Assembly: GCA_902798915.1 (NCBI GenBank)
Contig: CADBYM010000031.1
Coordinates: forward strand, 1-40,172
DNA: 40,172 nt
Direction: 5' to 3'
DNA from: an uncultured Coriobacteriaceae bacterium
GTDB lineage: Bacteria > Actinomycetota > Coriobacteriia > Coriobacteriales > Atopobiaceae
A program made the position numbers and the translations under genes. The notes below the pieces were generated by a model that saw only the letters and a list, made by a program, of their open reading frames with translations, made no database searches and was not told the origin of the DNA. This document shows, one piece after another, positions 1 through 10,975 of the stretch (positions are counted from its first letter, which is position 1; each line of letters begins with the position of its first letter).

Positions 1-378
<378 letters not shown>

Positions 379-789
379 AAGTGCTATGACATCCGGCTTG
401 CGCCGGCATCCGCCAGAACTCGGTCCGTCCCGCCCGGTCTTCCGCTGATCCGTGATTCACGAAAAACGATTCCCTCTCGAGGAATTTCGGGGCTCCTTCG
501 CCGCCCATCGGCGGCTCCGAAGCTCTTTGATTTCGCTTGTCTGTCTTCTCCGATCTCATTCGATCGCAGTATCCGGTTTTCAAGGTTCGCCGCGCGGGCT
601 CGTGCGCCGCGCAAGGAGGTATATTACGCCCGTCTTTTGCTGTTCTGGACGAGAATCTGGTGCTCCACATTTCCTACATAAGTGCTCCTTGGCGGCACCG
701 GAGCTTCCACGAAACCTCCTTGCGTCACTTCTTGCGTGCCATATGAGCTGTGCCGCTGCGGGGGTTCTTCGCGCGGCACGCAATCGTTC
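379..789 (-). other. rRNA operon leader and upstream spacer, no gene
   Basis: This 411-base stretch between the phosphohexomutase gene and 16S rRNA holds no convincing gene. On the minus strand it has GC-rich inverted repeats such as the GTGCCGC/GCGGCAC arms at 750-756 and 773-779, and a TAATAT hexamer near 619-624 without a clear -35 partner. The last 200 bases are expected to be the transcribed 16S leader. I see no decisive rRNA promoter. Confidence 0.5.
569..590 (-). promoter_or_regulatory. boxA-like element in rRNA leader
   Basis: The minus strand reads GAACCTTGAAAACCGGATAC. It resembles the CTTTGAAAACT-type sequences ahead of 16S rRNA in many Gram-positive bacteria, where boxA recruits Nus antitermination factors. 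It lies about 190 bases upstream of the 16S 5' end. The assignment is by similarity to that known pattern only. Confidence 0.35.
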
Positions 790-2184
790 CTATGGAAGCG
801 CCCTCAGGGCGCCTTTGCAGGCCTCCTCTGCAAGCCTCTCTGCCCGTCGTACGTCTCTGGCCTCCGCGCAAGCGCGTACCAGCGGCTCGGTGCGCGACGG
901 CCTCAGCTGCACCCACGAGTCATCGCCAAACCGTAGCACCAGACCATCGGCGTGACCCACACTCACAGCCCGCTGGCCACACACCTCGGGAAGATACAGG
1001 CCGGGGAGTATGTTCCTAAATGCTTGAATGGATGCGGCATCAAGGCGCATGTCGCGTCGAATGTAATGGAGCGCACCCAAATTCTCCTCTAGCTCCTTGA
1101 CTAGTTGGGCAAGGCATTGTCCTCGCATGCATATCATCTCGACCACGAGCAGGGCGGTGAGCAATGCGTCGCGCTCCTTAAAGTGCGCTGGCACGCACAC
1201 GCCGCCAAACTCATCCGCCCCGATGAGAACGTCATTCTCGATGAATTCCCTATACACGCGCGAGAAGCCCATCGGAACCGCTGTAAACGGACACCCGAGT
1301 CGCTCTGCCTGCCTGCGCACGTATGCTGAGCTCGAGTACGTGTCGACAACGCGCCCGAGCTCTCCACGATCCTCCACCAGGTGTTGCATCACCAACGGCA
1401 CCATGCGATGAGGAGTGACGAATGTCCCTGACCCATCCACAAGACCTAAGCGATCGGCATCACCGTCGAGTGCAAATCCCACGTCGCACCCGAAGGAACG
1501 GACAGCCTGCTCGCAAACCTCCACCCATGGCTCAACAGGCGTAGGCTGCAGACCGCCAAAGTCCGCAAGCAACTCGCCATGTATCTCGTGTACACGACAG
1601 CCGAGCCTTCTGAGCACGCTGGCAAGGTAACCCCTGCCCGAGCCATGCATCGCATCGACGACGACTTCCGGTGCCTTCTGCGCTATGACATCTGCGTCGA
1701 CGGTCGTGACCAGATGGTTAAGATACGGAGTGACGATATCGGCCGTCATGAACTCGTCGATTCTTTCGACTGGCGCCGACGAGACGATGCGTGCCGCCGC
1801 GTCATAGAACTCATCGGAGACCGGCCCGCCATCATCGCCACGCGCCGATATACCTCCGTACTCGCCAGGCGCACCCGAAGCCGTGATCATGATGCCACCC
1901 ACCGCAGCGTCGTCGCGTGATATCGTCCATCCCAGCGCCGGCGTTGGAGAGGGGGACTCGGACACTACCGCTTTGAGCCCTCGTCCCGCTATGGCACGAG
2001 CCGCGGCTTCCGCGAAGCGTCGTGCCGCAAAACGCGTGTCGTATCCCACGTATACCGTAGCCCCAGGACGGGCACGTGCCCATATGTAAGCAAAGGCATC
2101 GGCAATGCGCGCGACGTTTACCTCGTCAAAGCCGTCATCGAAACGCGTGCGCCATCCCTTTGCACTGAACCGTATGATTTGCAT
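790..2184 (-). CDS. phosphohexomutase (phosphoglucomutase/phosphomannomutase family)
   Basis: A 464-residue member of the alpha-D-phosphohexomutase superfamily, which shifts phosphate between C6 and C1 of hexoses. Visible signatures are the active-site loop TASGAPGEYGG around Ser103, the metal-binding DGDADR at 240-245, the sugar-binding GADEFGG at 322-328 and the phosphate-binding RPSRTEP at 428-434. Length and domain order fit the family. The serine loop is unusual because the customary His-Asn after the serine is Gly-Ala. It starts two bases after the galU stop, so the two genes are probably co-transcribed and would convert glucose-6-phosphate to UDP-glucose. Whether glucose, mannose or another hexose phosphate is preferred cannot be read from the sequence. 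A short GC hairpin (798-812) overlaps the 3' end but has no U-tract. Confidence 0.85.
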   Translation of the reverse strand: MQIIRFSAKGWRTRFDDGFDEVNVARIADAFAYIWARARPGATVYVGYDTRFAARRFAEAAARAIAGRGLKAVVSESPSPTPALGWTISRDDAAVGGIMITASGAPGEYGGISARGDDGGPVSDEFYDAAARIVSSAPVERIDEFMTADIVTPYLNHLVTTVDADVIAQKAPEVVVDAMHGSGRGYLASVLRRLGCRVHEIHGELLADFGGLQPTPVEPWVEVCEQAVRSFGCDVGFALDGDADRLGLVDGSGTFVTPHRMVPLVMQHLVEDRGELGRVVDTYSSSAYVRRQAERLGCPFTAVPMGFSRVYREFIENDVLIGADEFGGVCVPAHFKERDALLTALLVVEMICMRGQCLAQLVKELEENLGALHYIRRDMRLDAASIQAFRNILPGLYLPEVCGQRAVSVGHADGLVLRFGDDSWVQLRPSRTEPLVRACAEARDVRRAERLAEEACKGALRALP

Positions 2185-2186
2185 GG

Positions 2187-3086
2187 CTACCCCAGCTTCA
2201 CGTCCTTGCCAAGCGCCTCGATGAACGCCGCCCTCTGCGCGGGGTCAGCGAGGGCCATGCGCGCGTTCGTCGCTGCCCATGCGGCAGGTGTGCCCGTGTC
2301 GCATCCCTGATCAGGATCGACCACAAGCGCGTACATCTCCTCCTCGTCGAGGAGCCTTAGCATGGCGTCTGTGAGCTGAATCTCTCCGCCAGCCCCTTTT
2401 CCTTGGGTCGCAAGCAGGTCCATGATGCGCGGGGAAAGGAGGTATCGGCCGACAATGAAGAGGTGCGAGGGAGCCTCCTCCACCGAGGGCTTCTCAACCA
2501 TGCCCGTCACCTTCCAGACGGCGCCTTCCTCCTCGTCTGCGACGGCATCACCCTCCAAAGAGCCAATGCACTCGCCGGCAATGATGCCATACCGGTTTAC
2601 CTGATCGGCAGGAACCGGTGCGACTGCGATGACGGAAGCACCTCCATGCTCACGCGAGACCTTCTGCATGTTGACACACATCTGACGGTCGGGCACAAAA
2701 TAGTCTCCCAGCAGCACGAAGAACGGATCGCCGTCCATCTCGTCCTTCGCACAGTACACGGCATGCCCTAAGCCCTTGGGATCATCCTGGTACACAAACG
2801 AAACGGGAAGCGCGCCAGCTTCGTGCACGGCATCCGCAAGCGTGTCCTTGCCACGCGAACGCAGCATGTCCTCAAATGCCTTGTCTTCGGCAAAGTAGCT
2901 CTCGATCTGGGGCTTCTCGTGAGAGTTTACGATAACGACGGCGTCGACGCCCTCGGGTGCGAGCGCTTCCTCCACCACATACTGAATGACGGGCTTGTCG
3001 AGTACGGGCAAGAGCTCCTTGGGAGAGCATTTCGTCGCCGGGAGGAATCGGGTGCCAAGGCCTGCTGCAGGAATGATGGACTTCAT
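2187..3086 (-). CDS. galU: UTP--glucose-1-phosphate uridylyltransferase
   Basis: This 299-residue cytoplasmic enzyme joins UTP and glucose-1-phosphate to give UDP-glucose, a precursor for cell-surface glycans and glycolipids. The N-terminus carries the nucleotidyltransferase signature GLGTRFLPATK (residues 9-19) followed by SPKELLPV, and VEKPS and GEIQLTDA are present further on. These are typical of bacterial GalU rather than of GlmU or RmlA. Full family length. The ATG at 3086 follows a modest AAGGGA ribosome-binding site. The downstream phosphohexomutase begins two bases after the stop, forming a logical two-step UDP-glucose unit. Confidence 0.93.
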   Translation of the reverse strand: MKSIIPAAGLGTRFLPATKCSPKELLPVLDKPVIQYVVEEALAPEGVDAVVIVNSHEKPQIESYFAEDKAFEDMLRSRGKDTLADAVHEAGALPVSFVYQDDPKGLGHAVYCAKDEMDGDPFFVLLGDYFVPDRQMCVNMQKVSREHGGASVIAVAPVPADQVNRYGIIAGECIGSLEGDAVADEEEGAVWKVTGMVEKPSVEEAPSHLFIVGRYLLSPRIMDLLATQGKGAGGEIQLTDAMLRLLDEEEMYALVVDPDQGCDTGTPAAWAATNARMALADPAQRAAFIEALGKDVKLG

Positions 3087-3104
3087 GTTTGGGTCCCTTC
3101 GTGG

Positions 3105-3134
3105 TTCATAATGTGGTAGTACGTTGCTTCACAA
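3105..3134 (-). promoter_or_regulatory. candidate galU promoter
   Basis: The minus strand shows TTGTGA (3129-3134), an 18-base spacer and TATGAA (3105-3110), each matching consensus at four of six positions. It would give a short leader ending at the galU ATG (3086). The 141-base spacer after the dtxR-like stop makes an internal promoter plausible. No hairpin terminator separates the two genes. Confidence 0.35.
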
Positions 3135-3227
3135 GCCTTTTTATGCTACCCAAGAGCGAAGTGAACCAAACTCATTTGTCTGCAAATGGCTACCGACGAG
3201 CGGTATGCGGACCATCGGATACCCAAA

Positions 3228-3650
3228 TCAGATGGAGTGACCCTCGTTCTCGAGATAGTCACACCAACGATCGATGGTGTCCTCCGAGAGATAGTGCTCC
3301 ATGAGACAAGCCTCCTCATCGGCAACCTTCTCGTCCACACCCAGATCTCCGACGAGGAACGCACGCAGCGCACGGTGGCAACGCCATACTCGTCGAGCAT
3401 ATTCGCGACCCTCGACGGTAAGCATCACACGACCATAGCGGGCCTGCTCAATCATGCCGGCATCCCTGAGCGACGAGAGCGCCTTGCTTACGCTTGCCTT
3501 CGACACGCCGAGTTGTTCCGCGACATCGACGGAACGCACACTCTCCACGGCGCCGTCGGAATTGTTGACCGCCAGACGATAAATCGCCTCCAAATAGTCC
3601 TCTCCGGCCATGGAGAGCTTATGACCATGGGGCAGGTCGGTACGCGACAT
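3228..3650 (-). CDS. DtxR/MntR-family metal-dependent transcriptional regulator
   Basis: A 140-residue metalloregulator that should bind DNA when loaded with Fe(II) or Mn(II). An N-terminal winged helix (about 14-80, with SVDVAEQLGVSKASVSKALS as the recognition region) is followed by the dimerisation/metal domain. Ligand positions can be aligned by eye: Asp18, Glu21, His92, Cys115, Glu118 and His119. The length matches MntR because there is no SH3-like third domain, but position 115 is Cys, as in DtxR/IdeR, where MntR has Glu. The ATG follows GGGGGT that overlaps the murA stop, ten bases upstream, so it is probably co-transcribed with murA. Targets are unknown and no metal transporter is nearby. 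Confidence 0.88.
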   Translation of the reverse strand: MSRTDLPHGHKLSMAGEDYLEAIYRLAVNNSDGAVESVRSVDVAEQLGVSKASVSKALSSLRDAGMIEQARYGRVMLTVEGREYARRVWRCHRALRAFLVGDLGVDEKVADEEACLMEHYLSEDTIDRWCDYLENEGHSI

Positions 3651-3660
3651 AGCAGACCCC

Positions 3661-4944
3661 CTACACGTCGAGTTCTTCCATATCTGGCACCTCTTTGCGA
3701 CTCACGTGGGCTCCAAGCGCAGAGAGCTTCTCGACAAACCGCTCATAGCCACGGTCGATGTGATAGATGTCCAGCACCGTCGTCATACCGTCCGCGACGA
3801 GACCGGCCATTACCAGCGCGGCGCCACCACGAAGATCGGGCGAACGCACCTCGGCACCCGAGAGACCTGCGACACCGCGCACGACAGCATGGTGCCCTTG
3901 GATGGTGATGTCGGAGCCCATGCGCTGCAGCTCGCTCGCAAACATGAAGCGATTCTCGAAGACATTCTCGGTGACGATGGAGGTTCCCTGCGCAAGCGCG
4001 AGAAGACACATGGTCTGAGCCTGCATGTCGGTAGGAAAGCCAGGAAACGGTAGGGTCTGAATGTCGACGGCGGCAATGGGCCGATTGCGGCTCACCGTCA
4101 CGCAACGATGGCCGCGTTTGACCTCAATGCCCATCTGCTCGTACTTGCGCAGTACAAGCCCCAAGTGATCCGGCTCAAAGCCACTGACCGTGATGGGCTC
4201 ACCTACCAAGGCACCAATGGCCGCAAACGTTCCCGCCTCTATGCGGTCGCCCGTAACGGCATGGGTCACAGGGTGCAACTCTCCCACGCCATGTATCTCG
4301 ATGACGGGGGTACCGGCACCACGGATGTCCGCACCCATTTCGTTGAGCATCTCGGCCAAGTCCTGAATCTCGGGCTCGCGTGCAGCGTTGTCGATGATGG
4401 TGATGCCCTTTGCATGAACCGAAGCCATGATGAGGTTCTCGGTCGCCCCTACACTTGCGAACTCCAAGTTCACCATAGTTCCCGTTAGGCCATGTGGCGC
4501 AGTGGCATGAATATCGCCATGGTCGACGTCAAACTGAACGCCAAGGGCCTCAAGTCCCAGTATGTGCATGTCTATGGACCGTGCCCCAATGTTACAACCG
4601 CCAGGCATCGCAACGATTGCCTTACCAAAGCGCGCGATAAGCGGCCCGAGGACCGCAGTTGACGCACGCATACGCGTCACGAGACTATACGGCGTTTCCC
4701 AACTGTCCACCGTCGAGGTGTCGATGCGCAGCGTGTGCGCGTCCACCACTTGAACTATGGCTCCGAGTTCCTTGAGCACCTTTCCCATGACGTGAACGTC
4801 AGCGATATTGGGGACGTTCTTCAGCGTCGTGACCCCAGGGGCCAGAATGGTTGCTGCCATCAGCTTGAGCGCGGAGTTCTTCGCGCCCTCCACCGAAACC
4901 TTGCCTGTAACGGGATATCCTCCCTCGACGCAGATGACTTCCAT
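3661..4944 (-). CDS. murA: UDP-N-acetylglucosamine 1-carboxyvinyltransferase
   Basis: MurA catalyses the first committed step of peptidoglycan synthesis, transferring enolpyruvate from PEP to UDP-GlcNAc in the cytoplasm. The protein shows the N-terminal GAKNSALKL motif and the active-site loop PGGCNIGARSIDMH with the catalytic, fosfomycin-reactive Cys117. I start it at the ATG at 4944 (427 residues). An in-frame ATG four codons upstream (4956) overlaps the sequence ATGGAGG, whose GGAGG is ideally spaced to serve the 4944 start. It follows the atp operon after a hairpin and precedes the DtxR-like regulator by ten bases. It has Cys in the loop, so it should be fosfomycin-sensitive unless changed elsewhere. 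Confidence 0.94.
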   Translation of the reverse strand: MEVICVEGGYPVTGKVSVEGAKNSALKLMAATILAPGVTTLKNVPNIADVHVMGKVLKELGAIVQVVDAHTLRIDTSTVDSWETPYSLVTRMRASTAVLGPLIARFGKAIVAMPGGCNIGARSIDMHILGLEALGVQFDVDHGDIHATAPHGLTGTMVNLEFASVGATENLIMASVHAKGITIIDNAAREPEIQDLAEMLNEMGADIRGAGTPVIEIHGVGELHPVTHAVTGDRIEAGTFAAIGALVGEPITVSGFEPDHLGLVLRKYEQMGIEVKRGHRCVTVSRNRPIAAVDIQTLPFPGFPTDMQAQTMCLLALAQGTSIVTENVFENRFMFASELQRMGSDITIQGHHAVVRGVAGLSGAEVRSPDLRGGAALVMAGLVADGMTTVLDIYHIDRGYERFVEKLSALGAHVSRKEVPDMEELDV

Positions 4945-5073
4945 ACCGGCCTCCATTTTGAGTACGATTGAGTATGTGACTACAGCTTACCACAAGGAAC
5001 CAAGGGCGCTAGCCGCTGATGGCGTACGGTCATAAGTCCCGCCAAACGCACCCACGACCCCACAACACTGAAG

Positions 5074-5114
5074 GAACTCCCTCCCGGCAGCCGTTTGCCA
5101 CCAAGAGGGAGCTC
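5074..5114 (-). terminator. stem-loop after atpC
   Basis: The arms GAACTCCCTC (5074-5083) and GAGGGAGCTC (5105-5114) pair across about 21 bases with one G-U in the minus transcript. The loop itself contains GGC/GCC complementarity. There is no long U-tract afterwards, so it may be a weak or factor-assisted terminator between atpC and murA. Confidence 0.45.
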
Positions 5115-5142
5115 TCGCAATGTTAATCATGCCGCTAATCTG

Positions 5143-5550
5143 CTACGTGTAGCTCAGGAGCAAATCACACCACTTGATCTTGTTGTCGTAGTACCGACGC
5201 CGCTGGTCTCCCTCCGGAAGCTTATCGCGCTTTGCCTCCGCCGCCGCGCGCGTCTCGTTCACCACGTCGGGCTCGATGTCATCCGATCGCCGCGCGTGAT
5301 CGGCTAACACGATGACCTGGTCATCCTTCACCTCGGCATAGCCACCCGAGACGATAATGTCGAGCTGGCCGCCACCATCTGACTCGAGGCGATAAAGCCG
5401 GACCACCCCGTCACCAAGCGCCACAATCACAGGGGCATGTGACGGCCACACACCCAACTCGCCCGACTCCGCAACCAAGACGAGATGATCTACTTCGCCT
5501 TGGAAGAGAAGACGATCGGGGCGCACAAACCGACAGCTAATGGCGCCCAT
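5143..5550 (-). CDS. atpC: F1 ATP synthase epsilon subunit
   Basis: A 135-residue epsilon subunit of the F1 central stalk, which couples rotation and inhibits ATP hydrolysis. The N-terminal beta-sandwich is recognisable (residues 5-85, with GELGVWPSHAPV and a GGYAEV strand). A charged alpha-helical C-terminus follows (about 90-130). It is the last gene of the atp operon, three bases after atpD, and is followed by a stem-loop before murA. Confidence 0.93.
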   Translation of the reverse strand: MGAISCRFVRPDRLLFQGEVDHLVLVAESGELGVWPSHAPVIVALGDGVVRLYRLESDGGGQLDIIVSGGYAEVKDDQVIVLADHARRSDDIEPDVVNETRAAAEAKRDKLPEGDQRRRYYDNKIKWCDLLLSYT

Positions 5551-5553
5551 ACG

Positions 5554-7934
<2,381 letters not shown>

Positions 7935-7946
7935 ACCTTAGCGCCC

Positions 7947-9593
7947 CTAGTCCGCAAACCCCGGCACGGGCTCTTCTGCCTGCGCCTCTTCAAATACGAT
8001 GCCGTGATCGGATAAGAACTGTGTCTTGAAGCCTTCGATGGCAGAGCGCAAAAGGTCCTCGGTCTCGCTCGAAAGACGGCCCTCCCGGACGGTCTCGCGC
8101 AGCTTCGAGTGACGCTCCTGCATGTAGACAGCAAGCTCCTCACGGAACGGTACGACCATCGACAGGTCTAGGTCGTCTACGTAGTTCTCCTTTGCCGCAA
8201 AGATCGATATGACCTGATCCGCCACGTCAAGAGCGGCGTAACGCTTCTGTTTGAGAAGCTCCATCATATGAGCACCGTGGTTGAGCTGATACTGCGTCGC
8301 CTCGTCCAAGTCGGAACCGAACTGACTGAATGCCTGCTTCTCTCGGTAGCTTGCAAGATCGAGACGCAGCGTCCCCGCGACCTGCTTCATGGCGGCAAGC
8401 TGTGCCGCACCACCGACGCGGCTTACCGAGATGCCCACATCCACCGCCGGGCGTTGGCCCTGGAAGAAGAGGCTCGACTGCAGGTAGATCTGCCCGTCGG
8501 TAATGGAAATCACGTTCGTCGGGATGTACGCGGAAACATCGCCTTCCTGCGTCTCGATGATCGGCAGGGCCGTCATGGAGCCGCCTCCGTTCTCGTCGCT
8601 CATCTTGACGGCACGCTCGAGCAAACGAGAGTGTAGATAGAAGATGTCACCCGGATATGCCTCGCGTCCGGGCGGTCGGTGAAGCGTGAGGGACATCTGA
8701 CGATAGGCAACAGCCTGTTTGGAGAGGTCGTCGTAGACCACCAGAACATGCCCGCCAGGATGCTCAGCATCTGCCGGATTGCCCTGCTCGTCATTATACA
8801 TGAAGAATTCGCCAATGGCAGCACCGGCCATAGGCGCGATGTACTGCAGAGGGGCTGAGTCTGCCGCCGTCGCCGAGACGATGATCGTCTTTTCGAGAAC
8901 GCCATGACGAGCAAAGGTCTCGCGTATCGCTGCGACTGTCGAAGCCTTCTGACCGATAGCAACATAGATGCAGATGACGTCGGTATCGCGCTGATTGATA
9001 ATCGCGTCGATGGCTATGGCCGTCTTTCCCGTCTTGCGGTCGCCAATGATTAACTCGCGTTGGCCGCGCCCGATGGGCACCATAGCGTCAATGGCCATGA
9101 GGCCCGTCTGCACGGGTTCGCACACCGGCTGACGTTCCATGATGCCAGGTGCCTTGAACTCGATGGGGCGATGGTGGGTGGTATCGATGGGACCAAGCCC
9201 GTCAAGCGGTTGACCCAAGGGGTTGACCACGCGTCCAAGCATCGCTCGCCCAACGGGAATGTCCATGACGCGGCCCGTCGTCGTGCACTCGTCGCCCTCC
9301 TTGATGGTATCTACCTCGCCAAAGAGTACGGCACCCACTTCGTCCTCTTCGAGGTTTTGGGCAAGGCCGTAGACATTGCGACCCGTCGCGGAACTCGTGA
9401 AGCGGAGCAGCTCACCCGACATTGCCGAATGCAGTCCCAGCACGCGGGCAATTCCGTCGCCGACCTCGGCGACGGTCGACGCCTCTTGGCGATCTACATA
9501 GAACGAAATCCCGCCAAGCTCCTTGCGGAGCCCGCTCATGATGACAGAAGCGTCGATGACGGTCTTCGGCTGAGTCGTTGCCTGATCGCTCAC
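7947..9593 (-). CDS. atpA: F1 ATP synthase alpha subunit
   Basis: The non-catalytic, nucleotide-binding alpha subunit, 548 residues, about 40 longer than common alphas because of C-terminal and loop extensions. Walker A is GDRKTGKT; the arginine-finger region includes [10 protein letters not shown]. The start is GTG at 9593, preceded by GGGGAGG and overlapping the atpH TAG by one base (TAGTG). Expected operon order and neighbours. Confidence 0.97.
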   Translation of the reverse strand: MSDQATTQPKTVIDASVIMSGLRKELGGISFYVDRQEASTVAEVGDGIARVLGLHSAMSGELLRFTSSATGRNVYGLAQNLEEDEVGAVLFGEVDTIKEGDECTTTGRVMDIPVGRAMLGRVVNPLGQPLDGLGPIDTTHHRPIEFKAPGIMERQPVCEPVQTGLMAIDAMVPIGRGQRELIIGDRKTGKTAIAIDAIINQRDTDVICIYVAIGQKASTVAAIRETFARHGVLEKTIIVSATAADSAPLQYIAPMAGAAIGEFFMYNDEQGNPADAEHPGGHVLVVYDDLSKQAVAYRQMSLTLHRPPGREAYPGDIFYLHSRLLERAVKMSDENGGGSMTALPIIETQEGDVSAYIPTNVISITDGQIYLQSSLFFQGQRPAVDVGISVSRVGGAAQLAAMKQVAGTLRLDLASYREKQAFSQFGSDLDEATQYQLNHGAHMMELLKQKRYAALDVADQVISIFAAKENYVDDLDLSMVVPFREELAVYMQERHSKLRETVREGRLSSETEDLLRSAIEGFKTQFLSDHGIVFEEAQAEEPVPGFAD

Positions 9594-10066
9594 TACGCGT
9601 CACCTCCCCTGAAGGACGCCGAGAGCGTCTTTCGGATGTTCATGAGCTGGGCGCGAACGGAGGCATCGCGACGTTGGCCACGCGCCTCCAAGATGATGCC
9701 GCCCAGAATCTTGGGTTCAACATGCTCGACCAAAAAGATGGGAGCGCCACCAAAGTCCTCGGCGCACTTGGTGCGAACCTTGGCACGCAGAGAAGCGCCC
9801 ATGGGCACGGCAGTCGTCACGTCTACCGTCACCGTCTCGTCCTCGTTGTCGAGCATCTTCCTCAGGTCCTCGTAGACCTGTTCGAGCAACGTGAGGTCGC
9901 TCTCGTCCGTCATGCGCTTGAGGGTCTCGAGCACCTCGGGCGAGAACTTGATGGCATGACGAAGCTGCTGCACGTCAAGCGGCGCGCGCCCCTCGCCCCG
10001 GGCCGCGTCAAGCAGCGAGCGAGCGTACTTCTCGATTCTCTGCTTTTCGATGGCCTTGCTAGTCAT
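9593..10066 (-). CDS. atpH: F1Fo ATP synthase delta subunit
   Basis: A 157-residue peripheral-stalk delta subunit that ties alpha to the b subunits. The N-terminal region is helical ([12 protein letters not shown]). The C-terminal part has the conserved [16 protein letters not shown] pattern (here EPKILGGII) that marks the family. I chose the ATG at 10066, eight bases inside the atpF 3' end with GGGGAG upstream; further upstream codons lie wholly inside atpF. It is slightly shorter than the usual 175-180 residues. Confidence 0.9.
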   Translation of the reverse strand: MTSKAIEKQRIEKYARSLLDAARGEGRAPLDVQQLRHAIKFSPEVLETLKRMTDESDLTLLEQVYEDLRKMLDNEDETVTVDVTTAVPMGASLRAKVRTKCAEDFGGAPIFLVEHVEPKILGGIILEARGQRRDASVRAQLMNIRKTLSASFRGGDA

Positions 10067-10658
10067 TGAGGCTCCCCACTTCCAAGAGATACTTCTCGGC
10101 CAAGTGACGCTGCTCGTTCTCGTCGAGAGCATCGCCGATGATCTTGGACGCAATCTCTACCGAAAGGTCCACAACCTGACCGGAGAGCTGGATCATGACC
10201 TTCTCGCGCTCGTTCTCCACGGTCTCGTGGGCCTTGGCGACGATGTTGTTTGCGCTGGCCTGTGCCTCGGCGATGATCTTTGCACGTTCGTTCTCGCCGT
10301 CGCGCTTTGCGGCCGCGATTATGTCGAGCGCCTCACGCTGAACTGCGGCGAGCGAGTCCTGAGCCTCTTTGGCTGTGGACTCTGCATCGGCCCGAGTCTT
10401 CTCCGCAGCATTGATGTCGCTGGTGATCTTTTCCTCACGGGCATCGAGCGTCTTGATGATCATCGGCCATGCGAGCTTGGCAAGTATCAACCAGATGGCC
10501 AAGAATGCGATAAGTGCCGGTATGAACTCTGCCGGTTTAGGCAAGAGGATGTCGGCACCTGCGGCATAGGCTGCTGTCGGCATCGCAGCCATCGAGACAA
10601 GCGCAAGACCGCCCATGCCAACTGCACCGCGCGCAGGGCCAAGTTTGTTCGCGTTCAT
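10059..10658 (-). CDS. atpF: Fo ATP synthase b subunit with signal-like N-terminus
   Basis: The b subunit forms the membrane-anchored stator. The 199-residue protein has a transmembrane helix at about 48-67 (FIPALIAFLAIWLILAKLAW) and a long charged coiled coil. Upstream of the normal start of such proteins it carries about 35 extra residues: a basic start, a hydrophobic run and AAYAAG, like a cleavable signal peptide. The ATG at 10658 is preferred over an in-frame TTG four codons earlier because GGAGG overlaps that TTG and is ideally placed for the ATG. It overlaps atpH. Confidence 0.94.
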   Translation of the reverse strand: MNANKLGPARGAVGMGGLALVSMAAMPTAAYAAGADILLPKPAEFIPALIAFLAIWLILAKLAWPMIIKTLDAREEKITSDINAAEKTRADAESTAKEAQDSLAAVQREALDIIAAAKRDGENERAKIIAEAQASANNIVAKAHETVENEREKVMIQLSGQVVDLSVEIASKIIGDALDENEQRHLAEKYLLEVGSLND

Positions 10659-10697
10659 TCGAACCTCCAAATTCGGAAACGTCGTGCGTAAGCGCTG

Positions 10698-10889
10698 TTA
10701 GGCGATAAGCGTAACGACGAAGCCGATCAGTGCGAGCGCCTCGACGAATGCCGAAGCCAGGATGAAGACCGTGAACAGACGACCCTGAACCTCAGGCTGA
10801 CGTGCCATAGACGTTGTCGCGCCGTAGGCGGCAAGACCAATGCCAAACCCCGCACCAATTACACCAAGGCCGTATCCGATGACTCCCAC
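10698..10889 (-). CDS. atpE: Fo ATP synthase c subunit (proteolipid)
   Basis: A 63-residue hairpin of two transmembrane helices that forms the rotor ring. The polar loop has ARQPE (29-33) and the ion-carrying carboxylate is Glu50 in the second helix (FVEALAL). The start is GTG at 10889 with AAGGAGG five bases upstream; longer in-frame starts would add a non-membrane tail. It is shorter than the usual 70-85 residues. Helix 1 lacks the Gln and helix 2 the Ser/Thr that go with sodium coupling, so proton coupling is my inference. Confidence 0.92.
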   Translation of the reverse strand: MGVIGYGLGVIGAGFGIGLAAYGATTSMARQPEVQGRLFTVFILASAFVEALALIGFVVTLIA

Positions 10890-10975
10890 AATTCCTCCTT
10901 TGTCAATCGCCGGACCACCCGACGAGTTCCAAAAAACCGCGTTATGACTACGGGCAGGCCCGCAGACCACCATAC

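Noticed and set aside
798..812. GCGCCC-TCA-GGGCGC hairpin as a terminator for the phosphohexomutase gene
   Set aside because: It lies within the last codons of the gene and has no U-tract on the minus strand.
452..955. Open frames on both strands in the 16S leader region
   Set aside because: They overlap the rRNA leader or the phosphohexomutase gene, lack ribosome-binding sites and have no protein-like composition.
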